Shown here piece after piece: positions 54,260 through 62,239 of a stretch of 64,000 bases of DNA (the stretch's first letter is position 1; each line of letters opens with the position of its first letter). The notes under the pieces are model-generated. The model saw only the letters and a program-made list of their open reading frames with translations. It was not told the DNA's origin and did not search any database. The stretch lies in the NCBI GenBank assembly GCA_031200235.1, contig CP133595.1, positions 1,450,877 through 1,514,876 of the forward strand. The letters run 5' to 3'. The position numbers and the translations under genes are program-made. This DNA comes from Cuniculiplasma divulgatum. GTDB taxonomy: Archaea; Thermoplasmatota; Thermoplasmata; Thermoplasmatales; Thermoplasmataceae.

Positions 54260-55875
54260 CCGTACATTGGAATCGCATTGGGTCCCTTGAGGTAGAATGT
54301 CTTGATGAGATCAAACACCTTGTAGTACGATGTTATGTTGTTCCTAAGCATGTATTCTATAATTTTTGCCCTTTTGAAAAGCTCGTCATAGATCACTTTG
54401 GGGTCAGCCATTCCGGCGGTTGCAGCAATTCTCTTCTCAAGTATGTAGCTGTTGTTGAGCCCTCTGAATACGTGCTGGTCCGTTGTTGCGTCCCACTGGA
54501 ACACCTGCTTGGTGGATACGCCACCCAGCTCCTCATAATAACCTTCGATTTCGTTTATGCTGGTTGTTCTTCTCAGGAATTTTCCATTTACGTAGACTGC
54601 CTGCTGTATCAGGGCAATATTCAGGTTATCCATGAAGGTTACCGGTATGTTGATTGGAGTTCCCGTGAACCTCTGTATCATCTTTCTCACTGACGCAGCA
54701 TGGAACGTGGATATGACTGGATGTCCCGTCTGCATGGCCTGGAAGGCCATGGATCCTTCAGCACCTCTTATTTCACCTACAATTATGTAATTTGGCCTGG
54801 ACCTGAGTGCGGTTTTCAGAAGATCGAAGAGGGTAACACGGCTGTCCTCAGCGCCCCTCTCCCTGGTGACAAGCTGCTGCCAGGCATCCTGTGGTGCCCT
54901 TATTTCAGGAGTATCCTCTGCACTGAATATCTTGGAATCAGGCCTTATGAAAGGTATCATGGCATTCACGACTGTGGTTTTGCCGCTGGCAGTCTCCCCG
55001 CATACGAAGACGCTTTGCCCATATTCCAGTGCCAACCACAGGTAAGCTGCTTCCTCTGCAGACATGGTGTTGTATTTCACAAGCTGTACAATACTGATTG
55101 GGATATCTGCAAACTTTCTTATTGTGAAGCTCGGCCCTCTGGCAGATACATCACTGCTGTAAACTATGGAGAGCCTGGAACCGTCCGGGAGAGTTGCATC
55201 AACTATGGGCACCTTGTCGGAAACGGGTCTTCCTACCCTTTCGCTGAGCCTCTTGCTGTATATGGCCAGGCGGTCATTGTCGCCGAATGTTATCCTTGCC
55301 TTGATGGATCCGAATATTTTGTGCACTATGAATATGTCATTGGCCCCGATTCCACTGATATCTTCAATGTGTGTATCTCTGATGAGAGGCTCCAGGGGAC
55401 CAAGGCCAACCACATCCTTCTTTATGTTATAAAGGAGCTTTTCCTTAAGCTCAGGCCTGACTGTGGCACTCATCCCCTTAACTTTGTTGGCACTTCCCAC
55501 GCTGGTAATCCTGTTGTATATGTCCTCAAGGTTTTTTTCCAGAATCTCCTCGGATTCAGGTGGAGGATAATTTGCAGCGAAGTTCAGTATGATCATCAGG
55601 ACATCGTCCATGAACTGCTGCTCTTCAATGGTTAAATCCGGCTCTATTGGCTTGTATATCCTTGCCCCGTTATCCATGTAAACATGAATGAAAATAGGGT
55701 CTCCCACAGGGTATATTATGTCCAGCGCCGTCACATCTCTCAGGGAATTGTCCGGTACAGGAACAAATGTTGGAGTCCTCTGGGCACTTATCCTGTAATT
55801 GTTCAGGTATTCAGCAAGATGCGGATTCCTTTCCACGGCAGTCTGAAGATTGTCTGATGTCACATATTCTACCAT
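54256..55875 (-). CDS. arlI: Archaellum motor ATPase ArlI (FlaI)
   Basis: Hexameric secretion-type ATPase that powers both assembly and rotation of the archaellum. Key motifs are Walker A GETASGKTTV, the Asp-box SAEDTPEIRAP, Walker B IIVGEIRGAEG and His-box MQTGHPVISTFHAAS. The N-terminal domain (about 1-200) includes DISGIGANDIFIVH, typical of type II/IV secretion ATPases. At 539 aa it is full length. It starts ten bp after the arlH stop. Confidence 0.95.
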   Translation of the reverse strand: MVEYVTSDNLQTAVERNPHLAEYLNNYRISAQRTPTFVPVPDNSLRDVTALDIIYPVGDPIFIHVYMDNGARIYKPIEPDLTIEEQQFMDDVLMIILNFAANYPPPESEEILEKNLEDIYNRITSVGSANKVKGMSATVRPELKEKLLYNIKKDVVGLGPLEPLIRDTHIEDISGIGANDIFIVHKIFGSIKARITFGDNDRLAIYSKRLSERVGRPVSDKVPIVDATLPDGSRLSIVYSSDVSARGPSFTIRKFADIPISIVQLVKYNTMSAEEAAYLWLALEYGQSVFVCGETASGKTTVVNAMIPFIRPDSKIFSAEDTPEIRAPQDAWQQLVTRERGAEDSRVTLFDLLKTALRSRPNYIIVGEIRGAEGSMAFQAMQTGHPVISTFHAASVRKMIQRFTGTPINIPVTFMDNLNIALIQQAVYVNGKFLRRTTSINEIEGYYEELGGVSTKQVFQWDATTDQHVFRGLNNSYILEKRIAATAGMADPKVIYDELFKRAKIIEYMLRNNITSYYKVFDLIKTFYLKGPNAIPMYG

Positions 55876-55884
55876 TTATTCACC

Positions 55885-56562
55885 TCACGATACACTGGAT
55901 ATTTCAACTATCAATCCCCTCCCTGGTTCTATCCTGAATGGTATAGCCTGTTGAAAGGATTTAAGGGCCATGGGGAATTTCATAAGGTCAATCACATGTT
56001 TCCTCTCGCCGGCCAGGTCTCTTGAGTGCAGGCTGATCACGGTTGTGGACAGTTCCCTTATCTTTACCAGGCTTGCCGGATCAATATCGGACGGATTTAT
56101 TGTCACTATGACTATGCGGCCCTCGGAAAACTTCCTGAGGTGTGTGAAGTACTCAATTATATTGAAATCCTTGAACATCCCTGATTGCAGAGAATCGATT
56201 ATGAGAACCTGCTTTGCCTTGAGTTCATCGAGGCTGAGTAGTTCTTCCAGCTTAGCCCTCCGTCCCCTGCGTAAGAGGAAGACCGATGTTATGAAGGATA
56301 TCTGGTCAGCCAGTATCTCATTGAACATGGGGTATCCAAGAGATTCAGCTTCCGAGATGAACTCCCTTATGGGGAACTGGGAGGATATGTAAGCTATGGA
56401 GGCGTTGTGCTTCAGCATGCCGTAGGCCAGTCTGAGACACAGAAGTGTCTTGCCTTCCCCGCTGCCACCCTCTATGGTAATTATCTGGCCCACGTAAAGG
56501 CCTCCACCCATCCTCCTGTCCAGTTCATCCCCCGGAAGCGTAAAGTTGAGATACATGATCAA
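55885..56562 (-). CDS. arlH: Archaellum motor protein ArlH (FlaH), KaiC-like
   Basis: RecA/KaiC-fold ATP-binding protein that docks on ArlI and regulates motor assembly. Walker A is GGSGEGKTLL near residue 32, and Walker B is QVLIIDSLQSG near 120. The preceding LPGDELDRRMGGGL is the usual KaiC-family entry motif. At 225 aa the size matches FlaH. The start overlaps arlG by four bp. Confidence 0.93.
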   Translation of the reverse strand: MIMYLNFTLPGDELDRRMGGGLYVGQIITIEGGSGEGKTLLCLRLAYGMLKHNASIAYISSQFPIREFISEAESLGYPMFNEILADQISFITSVFLLRRGRRAKLEELLSLDELKAKQVLIIDSLQSGMFKDFNIIEYFTHLRKFSEGRIVIVTINPSDIDPASLVKIRELSTTVISLHSRDLAGERKHVIDLMKFPMALKSFQQAIPFRIEPGRGLIVEISSVS

Positions 56563-57011
56563 ACCTGAATCTGAAATTCGAAATTCTTTGTAACACCGTT
56601 GTTCAATATTACGGTAAGCTGGTTGTAGCCGGCTGATATTGTGGTATTCACCACTATTTCGCCCACCTGGGCAGGCATTAACTCTCCATTACCACCAGGT
56701 GTTGTGAAGGTCACTGTATTACCTGTAAGCATGGTGCCATTTATCAGCACCGACACAGATCCGTTGGTAAAGAAGAAACCCGCCTCACCCGTATTCTTGA
56801 CGTAGAAAACATATCCGTCATGGTAAGGGATCTGGCTCGGATTGTTGATTATTTCAAAGTCCGTCTGTATGGTGCTGGAAGTGCCCTTGGCCGAATCCTG
56901 CATGCTGAGGGCAAGATGTGAGGTCTGGCCGCCAAGTACCCCCACCACAGCCACGCTGAGTATCAGCGTTGCTATGAAGAATATCATCTCCGATGTTCCC
57001 ATTGATGCCAT
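56559..57011 (-). CDS. arlG: Archaellum stator-like protein ArlG (FlaG)
   Basis: Extracytoplasmic protein with an N-terminal membrane helix (SEMIFFIATLILSVAVVGVLGG, about 7-28) and a beta-sandwich archaellin-like domain. The DFEIINNPSQIP and VFYVKNTG motifs are typical of FlaG, which with ArlF contacts the S-layer or cell surface and acts as a stator. At 150 aa it is the usual size. It overlaps arlF by one base and arlH by four bases. Confidence 0.85.
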   Translation of the reverse strand: MASMGTSEMIFFIATLILSVAVVGVLGGQTSHLALSMQDSAKGTSSTIQTDFEIINNPSQIPYHDGYVFYVKNTGEAGFFFTNGSVSVLINGTMLTGNTVTFTTPGGNGELMPAQVGEIVVNTTISAGYNQLTVILNNGVTKNFEFQIQV

Positions 57012-57430
57012 TAAACTTTTACCTCCAGATATTTTTCATAACCTGTGTTGAACACGATCTCCACACTGTATTCCCCGGCACTCTGGCGGAAGGTTATGTT
57101 TCCGCTGGCCAGTGGAAACAGGTACTGCCCTGAATATGTGAAATTGGCCACAGTTCCGTTTATAAGTAGATTTGATAATCCCATATTCAACCCTACTGAG
57201 CCAGTATTTGTCAGATTCACCGTTACATTATACGAAGTACCGGATGGCCTGACATAGTAACCAGTCACATTGACTCTTGAATTTTCAAGGTCGTAACTGT
57301 GTGTATTGAAACCTTGCTGAGCACTGTTAAGCTCAGTGTCGGCATGAACGTAATCAGAATAAATTACACCAAAAAAAATGAGGGAAGAGCTTAGCAGAAC
57401 TGCCACAGCTACAACGTAACTAAATCCCAT
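57011..57430 (-). CDS. arlF: Archaellum stator-like protein ArlF (FlaF)
   Basis: Membrane-anchored protein with an N-terminal helix (YVVAVAVLLSSSLIFFGVIYSD, about 5-26) and an outside-facing beta domain containing VTVNLTNTGSVGL, the region characteristic of FlaF. Several Asn-x-Ser/Thr sequons are present. FlaF binds the cell envelope and forms the stator with ArlG. At 139 aa it fits the family. It overlaps arlD/E by 11 bp and arlG by one base. Confidence 0.82.
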   Translation of the reverse strand: MGFSYVVAVAVLLSSSLIFFGVIYSDYVHADTELNSAQQGFNTHSYDLENSRVNVTGYYVRPSGTSYNVTVNLTNTGSVGLNMGLSNLLINGTVANFTYSGQYLFPLASGNITFRQSAGEYSVEIVFNTGYEKYLEVKV

Positions 57431-58127
57431 ATAGTTCGTCCACTCCCTTCTTCAACATCCTGAAGTCTCTTTCCAGAGCTTCGATCAGGTCTCTTGTTAT
57501 CTCTCCTCCATTGAGTTTCTCGATGAAGAGCATGGTGACAATGTGGTCCTGTATTGTTGGCTTCACCTTGTATTCCTGGACTGGTGTTATTATTCCAGTC
57601 ATCTTGGTGAACTTTATCATCTGTTCCTTGACAGATGCTGAAATCCACCCGATGCTCTCGTAATAGTCCAGGACGTCCATGGTATTCTCAGGACCGTAGT
57701 TGTCAAGCAGGAATTCCAGCCATCTCAGCGCTACCATGAGAGAAATCACATCGTCGCCCACTGTTTCCAGCTTGGCTTTACGATGTGCCTTCCACGGGTA
57801 TCTCGCTGAGGTGGCACTCACATCCTGTTCAGGGTTCTGTGGCTCTGTCACCTTCTTCTTGTTGTTATCACCGGAGAGAAGTTTCTCCACGTTCGATATC
57901 TCCTTGAAAAGGCTGTCCACCTTTCCCAGGAGAGAGTTCTCCTTGCTTTCACTGTACCTTTGTTCCAAATTGTTAAAGAGGGCTTCTATGTCCGATTTTG
58001 AGAATTTTGTTGGCGAGTTCAGCACTTTTTGCTTAAGCTCCTCAAGGACGAATTTTGGTATGGCTTTGTCTGCAGAATCGATCTTGCTCTGCAGGAAACT
58101 CTTCAGCGCATCATTGATCATTGTCAT
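57420..58127 (-). CDS. Archaellum ArlD/E-type protein
   Basis: Cytoplasmic component of the archaellum switch/adapter that connects the motor with taxis signalling in euryarchaea. The C-terminal FlaD/E domain is recognisable: LMVALRWLEFLLDNYGPENTMDVLDYYESIGWIS (given here as about residues 128-162) followed by the helical end TIQDHIVTMLFIEKLNGG. The N-terminal 100 residues are helical and charged. Only one such gene is present, so it may do the work of both ArlD and ArlE. It overlaps arlC by 17 bp. Confidence 0.87.
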   Translation of the reverse strand: MTMINDALKSFLQSKIDSADKAIPKFVLEELKQKVLNSPTKFSKSDIEALFNNLEQRYSESKENSLLGKVDSLFKEISNVEKLLSGDNNKKKVTEPQNPEQDVSATSARYPWKAHRKAKLETVGDDVISLMVALRWLEFLLDNYGPENTMDVLDYYESIGWISASVKEQMIKFTKMTGIITPVQEYKVKPTIQDHIVTMLFIEKLNGGEITRDLIEALERDFRMLKKGVDELYGI

Positions 58128-58608
58128 CCTCCTTTCTGTCTATATCCGAAATGACGCTGTCCAGATCGGGCACTCCGTAAAGTTCTCTTAGATCACTGAT
58201 TGCACTGGTAACCAGGCCCTCTAGATCCTTGATCCTTTCTCTCAAAGTGTCCGTGATCTCCTTGATTTCTTCCGGGGTTGTATCCATGAAGGGGTTGAAT
58301 TTCTTGGACACCATTTCATACAATGATACTACCATTTTAACATTCTCCTTCAGTGTTTCCAGCTCCGTGTTCATCTCGGATATGTTCCTCTTTACGCCAT
58401 CCATGGAGACTCCCAGTTTGCTGAGTTCATTCTCCACGTTGCCGATTCTGAGGTTTACGCCGTCAATGAATTTCGCATCGATGGACTGTCCCTGTGTCGG
58501 TTGTGCTGTGTTCTGAACGGTTTGGGGTTGGCTTGCTACGTTGACTGTGGTCCCTTTCTTCTTCTTTCCCAAGCCCTTAAAGTTGTCAAAGAGACCCATT
58601 GTGATCAC
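58111..58608 (-). CDS. arlC: Archaellum ArlC-type protein
   Basis: Cytoplasmic archaellum accessory protein. A basic, low-complexity N-terminus (about 1-45) is followed by a predicted coiled coil (RIGNVENELSKLGVSMDGV onwards) and the FlaC signature KMVVSLYEMVSKKFNPFMD (about 91-109). At 165 aa it is a normal length. It starts 22 bp after the archaellin stop, and its stop overlaps arlD/E. Confidence 0.85.
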   Translation of the reverse strand: MITMGLFDNFKGLGKKKKGTTVNVASQPQTVQNTAQPTQGQSIDAKFIDGVNLRIGNVENELSKLGVSMDGVKRNISEMNTELETLKENVKMVVSLYEMVSKKFNPFMDTTPEEIKEITDTLRERIKDLEGLVTSAISDLRELYGVPDLDSVISDIDRKEDDNDQ

Positions 58609-58629
58609 TGAAATAAGAATGGAGCAGCC

Positions 58630-59346
58630 TTACTGAAGCTGCACCACCGCACTTGTGAAAGCCACAGGTGTTGTAAAGTCAATGACTGCTGGGGATCCTA
58701 CCTGCGGGGTCACCTGCCCAGTAACTGTCTCTCCCTGTGCTATTCCATTGCTACCGAAGACTGCTGTGTTGTTTATTACCAGTACGACTTCAGAACCGTA
58801 TGTCAGAACGGGATGTGCCTGCGTTAGTGATCCACTCGGGTTGTGTATGACTGCAACTCCAAACTCATTTCCGTTCAGCACTCCTCCCCAGGTTGCCTTT
58901 GATGCTAGGCTTACCAGGTTTGAGCTTCCAGTCTGTGTGGCCGACGTGAAGTTATCGTGGTATGTCAGTGATGCTGCATGTCCCTCGTAATACAGGCTTA
59001 CGGTTGAATTCCCGAGGTCAACTGCTGAGCCACCAGTGTTAACTGACAGGTATATCAGTGTGTAGTTCAGAGTTCCAGATTCTGGATTTGCCGTATTGCT
59101 GTCAAACCCTATTATCTGTTGAATTGCCAGACCGCTGGATACCTGCGCGGTTGTCTGCTGCCCAGTGCTCTGAGCAGTCTGCTGCAAGTTTCCGGCAGTA
59201 TGTATCAACACAGTAGCTGCCACTGCTGCAACCAGTACCATCGCAATAAATACGATGAGGGTACCGATTCCCGTCTCAGCCCTATTGGCCTTAAGGCTGA
59301 ATACTTTCTGGAGCTTTTTAGCTCCCCTATATAGTGCTCTATTCAT
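58630..59346 (-). CDS. arlA: Archaellin (archaellum filament protein)
   Basis: Structural filament subunit, made as a class III prepilin and cleaved by an ArlK/FlaK-type peptidase. The short basic leader ends at ...RAETG, with cleavage predicted before IGTLIVFIAMVLVAAVAATVLI, the highly conserved archaellin helix. The exposed C-terminal domain contains several Asn-x-Ser/Thr sequons. ATG at 59346 is selected because GAGGTG (59351-59356) lies four nt before it; the frame is open to 59400 but that would make an unusually long leader. Only one archaellin gene is seen and the peptidase gene is not in the window. Confidence 0.93.
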   Translation of the reverse strand: MNRALYRGAKKLQKVFSLKANRAETGIGTLIVFIAMVLVAAVAATVLIHTAGNLQQTAQSTGQQTTAQVSSGLAIQQIIGFDSNTANPESGTLNYTLIYLSVNTGGSAVDLGNSTVSLYYEGHAASLTYHDNFTSATQTGSSNLVSLASKATWGGVLNGNEFGVAVIHNPSGSLTQAHPVLTYGSEVVLVINNTAVFGSNGIAQGETVTGQVTPQVGSPAVIDFTTPVAFTSAVVQLQ

Positions 59347-59460
59347 TAGACACCTCAACAGTGCTGAGGCTCTGAGTTCTAATAGGCGTTTTTTGCACAA
59401 AATACGATATCTTATGGAATCAGTATCTATGTAGGTGAAAGTGTTGGTTATATGGTCAAT

Positions 59461-59985
59461 CTAATGTTTCTCAATTTCTGATCCGCGTATTATTTCATAC
59501 TTTCCCTGGAGATACCCCTCCCTCAGATTGAAATAGGCAAGAGCATTGAGCTTCGCGTATTCCAGGAGCGAGGAATCATTGCTCCTCTTGACAGCACCAG
59601 GTATGCCTGCCACCAGAGACTTTTCAGGAACAGAGAAATTCTGAGTCACAACCGAACCGGCAGCTATCACGCTCCCACTTCCTATGCGTGAACCATTGAG
59701 TGTGATGGCACCCATTCCCACTATTACGTAGTCCTCCACTATGGATCCATGAACAATTGCGTTATGTCCAACGGACACATGTCTGCCGATTGTTGTGGGA
59801 TAATCATCATCAGTATGCACTGTCACGTTATCCTGTATATTTGAGTTGTCGCCAATAATGATTCTGTTCTGGTCACCTCTGAGAACAGCATTGTCCATTA
59901 TGGCCACGTTGTCCCCTATCATAACGTCACCAATCAGTGTCGCTGAGGATGCTATGAAACATTTCTTTCCAATGGAAATTGCCAT
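59461..59985 (-). CDS. Second gamma-carbonic anhydrase-like hexapeptide protein
   Basis: Trimeric left-handed beta-helix protein, paralogous in type to the gene at 3128-3655. Candidate zinc histidines are in NVTVHTDDD and GHNAIVHG (H-x4-H). Repeats run from about residue 10 to 130, followed by a C-terminal helix. At 174 aa it is the same size as the first copy, but the sequences differ enough to suggest separate functions. It stands alone upstream of the archaellin. Carbonic anhydrase activity is not certain. Confidence 0.85.
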   Translation of the reverse strand: MAISIGKKCFIASSATLIGDVMIGDNVAIMDNAVLRGDQNRIIIGDNSNIQDNVTVHTDDDYPTTIGRHVSVGHNAIVHGSIVEDYVIVGMGAITLNGSRIGSGSVIAAGSVVTQNFSVPEKSLVAGIPGAVKRSNDSSLLEYAKLNALAYFNLREGYLQGKYEIIRGSEIEKH

Positions 59986-60203
59986 AAACAGTTATCTTCA
60001 GAATTCTATATAACATATGCGGCCACAAATCCCTCATCCAGATGAAGTGGGGGCCGTCGTTACCTGCAAAAATTCTGGAACTGGACGGATCTTCGCCCTC
60101 ATAAAAAACACAAAATGGTGCGGATCTGAGAATTGAGCAAAGAATCCATGCAATATCCTGTCATAGATAACTTTATATGATATATTTAAATTGTCAGACG
60201 ATT

Positions 60204-60243
60204 GTATGATCAATATTGCATGCAATGCTTGATTGAATCATAC
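60204..60243. promoter_or_regulatory. Nested palindromes before the tandem-RHH gene, candidate operator
   Basis: A perfect 12-bp palindrome ATTGCATGCAAT (60215-60226) is flanked by outer arms GTATGAT (60204-60210) and ATCATAC (60237-60243), which are reverse complements. The array sits between a TATA-like region (about 60172-60188) and the ATG at 60248, where an autoregulating RHH repressor would be expected to bind. Confidence 0.65.
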
Positions 60244-60247
60244 ATCT

Positions 60248-60589
60248 ATGGTGAGATCATTGTCGGTACCGTACAGAATTACAGTAAGGGTGTCTAAGGA
60301 TACCATGAACCAGCTTGAAGAATTGGTTGAAAATTTCCAGTATGAAACGGTATCTGATATAGTGAGAAGGGCAATCGATGAATTTATAGAGAGAAATTAC
60401 AGAAAGGGACCAACGGCAAAGATAGACCTAGTGCTGCCAAAGAAGGTAATGCAGGATCTTGAATCAGACTTAAACCAGGGGTCGGCAATTTCTCTGGACG
60501 ATCTTATACGGGTGATTCTCAGGGACTATACTCTCAGCAGAATAAGCAAGGAGATCAAGGAAATTTCCAAGGAAGAGAACATTAAATAA
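60248..60589 (+). CDS. Tandem ribbon-helix-helix (CopG-like) transcriptional regulator
   Basis: Predicted DNA-binding regulator of about 113 aa with two RHH-like units in one chain. The first is YRITVRVSKDTMNQLEELVENFQ followed by TVSDIVRRAIDEFIERN (listed here in two parts); the second is AKIDLVLPKKVMQDLESDL followed by SLDDLIRVILRDYTLS. Each has a beta strand and two helices. ATG at 60248 is preferred to the in-frame TTG at 60233 because the latter lies within the palindromic region. pheT follows after 24 bp on the same strand. Regulation of itself and perhaps pheT is inferred. Confidence 0.8.
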   Translation: MVRSLSVPYRITVRVSKDTMNQLEELVENFQYETVSDIVRRAIDEFIERNYRKGPTAKIDLVLPKKVMQDLESDLNQGSAISLDDLIRVILRDYTLSRISKEIKEISKEENIK

Positions 60590-60613
60590 CTTTCCAGAGC
60601 ATCATGAAAGCCA

Positions 60614-62239
60614 ATGGTAGTAATACGGGCTGAAGAGAAGTTCATAACCGAAACTTTTGGAAACGACTTCATCGGGAGAATATGGGATTTCTCTGGAATA
60701 ATTGGATATACTCCGGAAAGAGATGGTAACGAAATTAAAGTTGAATTCAATCCAGACAGGCCGGACCTTTTTTCCTTCACAACGCTTGAGTCTGCTATAT
60801 CCTGCTATTATGACGGAAAGAAGACAGGACCAATAAAATACAGAAATGGCAAAATCGTCTTTTCAGTATCCGACGAAGCCGTTCAAATGAGGCCATTTGT
60901 AACATCCTTTGAGGCTGTAGGAACGGCCATTAGAAATCGCTTCAGGGACCTTATAGACTTTCAGGAGCGGGTTCACCAGAGTATTGGCAAGAACCGAACC
61001 AAGGTGTCAATAGGAATCCATGATATGAGGAAGGTAGTTGCTCCTCTTCGGTACGTATCCATGGATTCAGAGAAGCTCAGGTTCACTCCTTATGACGGTT
61101 CCGCAGAAATGTCGGCAATGGAGATACTCAGCCAGCATCCAAAGGGAATTGAATATTCAAAGCTCCTCCCGGACACCAGGCATGTTCCAGTTATCATGGA
61201 CTCAAGGGACAGGGTACTTTCAATGCCACCAGTTATCAACGGAAATGTTTCAAGAGTCAGTGAGGACACGGGGCATTTCTTTGTGGACATCACGGGCACT
61301 GATACAAGGTCAGTTGCTCAGGCGTCACTGCTTCTTCAGTATTTCTTTCAGAACTCTGGGTTTTCAATAGTGATTACGAAACAGTATGGAGGGATGGATT
61401 TTCGCTCCATTGCCGGAATGGATGGGCGATCAATTGAGATAAATGTGCCAAAGGCAGCAAAGATACTTGGTGTGGAAAGCATTCGAGAGGAAGAAATATC
61501 TGATGCCCTTCTGAAAATGGGTTACATTAAATGCGACCCCTCTGGCCATAATTCAGGCTTGGATGTAACTGTTCCAGGAAACAGGATTGATGTGATGGGG
61601 GAAATGGACATCATTGAAGACATTGCAAAGGCCGTAGGCTATGACAGCATAGTTCCGGTTGTTCCTGTTCTGGACGTGATTGGAAGCAGCCGCCCCGATA
61701 CGGTGTTGCGAGATAGGATACGCGAAATTTCAATTGGATTAGGTTACCAGGAGGTGATGACGTTCGTGGTGACATCATCAGCCTTCTATGAGGGGGTGCA
61801 CAGGGAAGATGGCATTGCTGTGCAAAACCCCAAAAGTCTGGACTTCAGCGTAGTCAGGGACAGGCTGCGCCTGAATATTCTGGAATTTTTCAGAATAAAC
61901 AAGAGACGGTCATTGCCCCAGAAAGTGTTTGAGATTGGTGATGTGATCGTTAATGGAGTACAGAAAACTTCACTCTGCTTTGCAATGATTTCTTCGCGAT
62001 CAGGATTCTCAGACATAAAGCAGCCCCTCGAGGCTCTTCTACAAAGGTTTGGCCAGACTATTGAAACCATACTTCCAGTAAATACAGAAGAATTCATTAA
62101 GGGAAGATCCGGAACAATAGTAATTAATGGAAAAAAAGCAGGGGTAATTGGCGAAATAGATCCGGCAAGCCTGCTGAAATTTGACCTGGCAAATCCAGTA
62201 TCCGTCTTTGAAATAGATACCACTGCCTTCACTGGGTAG
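60614..62239 (+). CDS. pheT: Phenylalanyl-tRNA synthetase beta subunit
   Basis: Beta chain of the alpha2-beta2 enzyme that charges tRNA-Phe; it carries the tRNA-binding and editing modules but not the catalytic site. At 541 aa it is the short archaeal/eukaryotic type without the bacterial N-terminal EMAP-like domain. Recognisable parts are EFNPDRPDLFSFTTLE, the B3/B4 editing region (VSIGIHDMRKV; PVIMDSRDRVLSMPPVING), the B5 domain (VTVPGNRIDVMGEMDIIEDIAKAVGYD) and the pseudo-catalytic core GYQEVMTFV. pheS is not in the window, so the two subunits are unlinked here. Confidence 0.95.
   Translation: MVVIRAEEKFITETFGNDFIGRIWDFSGIIGYTPERDGNEIKVEFNPDRPDLFSFTTLESAISCYYDGKKTGPIKYRNGKIVFSVSDEAVQMRPFVTSFEAVGTAIRNRFRDLIDFQERVHQSIGKNRTKVSIGIHDMRKVVAPLRYVSMDSEKLRFTPYDGSAEMSAMEILSQHPKGIEYSKLLPDTRHVPVIMDSRDRVLSMPPVINGNVSRVSEDTGHFFVDITGTDTRSVAQASLLLQYFFQNSGFSIVITKQYGGMDFRSIAGMDGRSIEINVPKAAKILGVESIREEEISDALLKMGYIKCDPSGHNSGLDVTVPGNRIDVMGEMDIIEDIAKAVGYDSIVPVVPVLDVIGSSRPDTVLRDRIREISIGLGYQEVMTFVVTSSAFYEGVHREDGIAVQNPKSLDFSVVRDRLRLNILEFFRINKRRSLPQKVFEIGDVIVNGVQKTSLCFAMISSRSGFSDIKQPLEALLQRFGQTIETILPVNTEEFIKGRSGTIVINGKKAGVIGEIDPASLLKFDLANPVSVFEIDTTAFTG

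Noticed and set aside
54700-55635. 311-codon plus-strand open frame opposite arlI
   Set aside because: It is exactly antisense to a highly conserved ATPase, has no motif, SD or promoter, and is explained by the codon bias of arlI.
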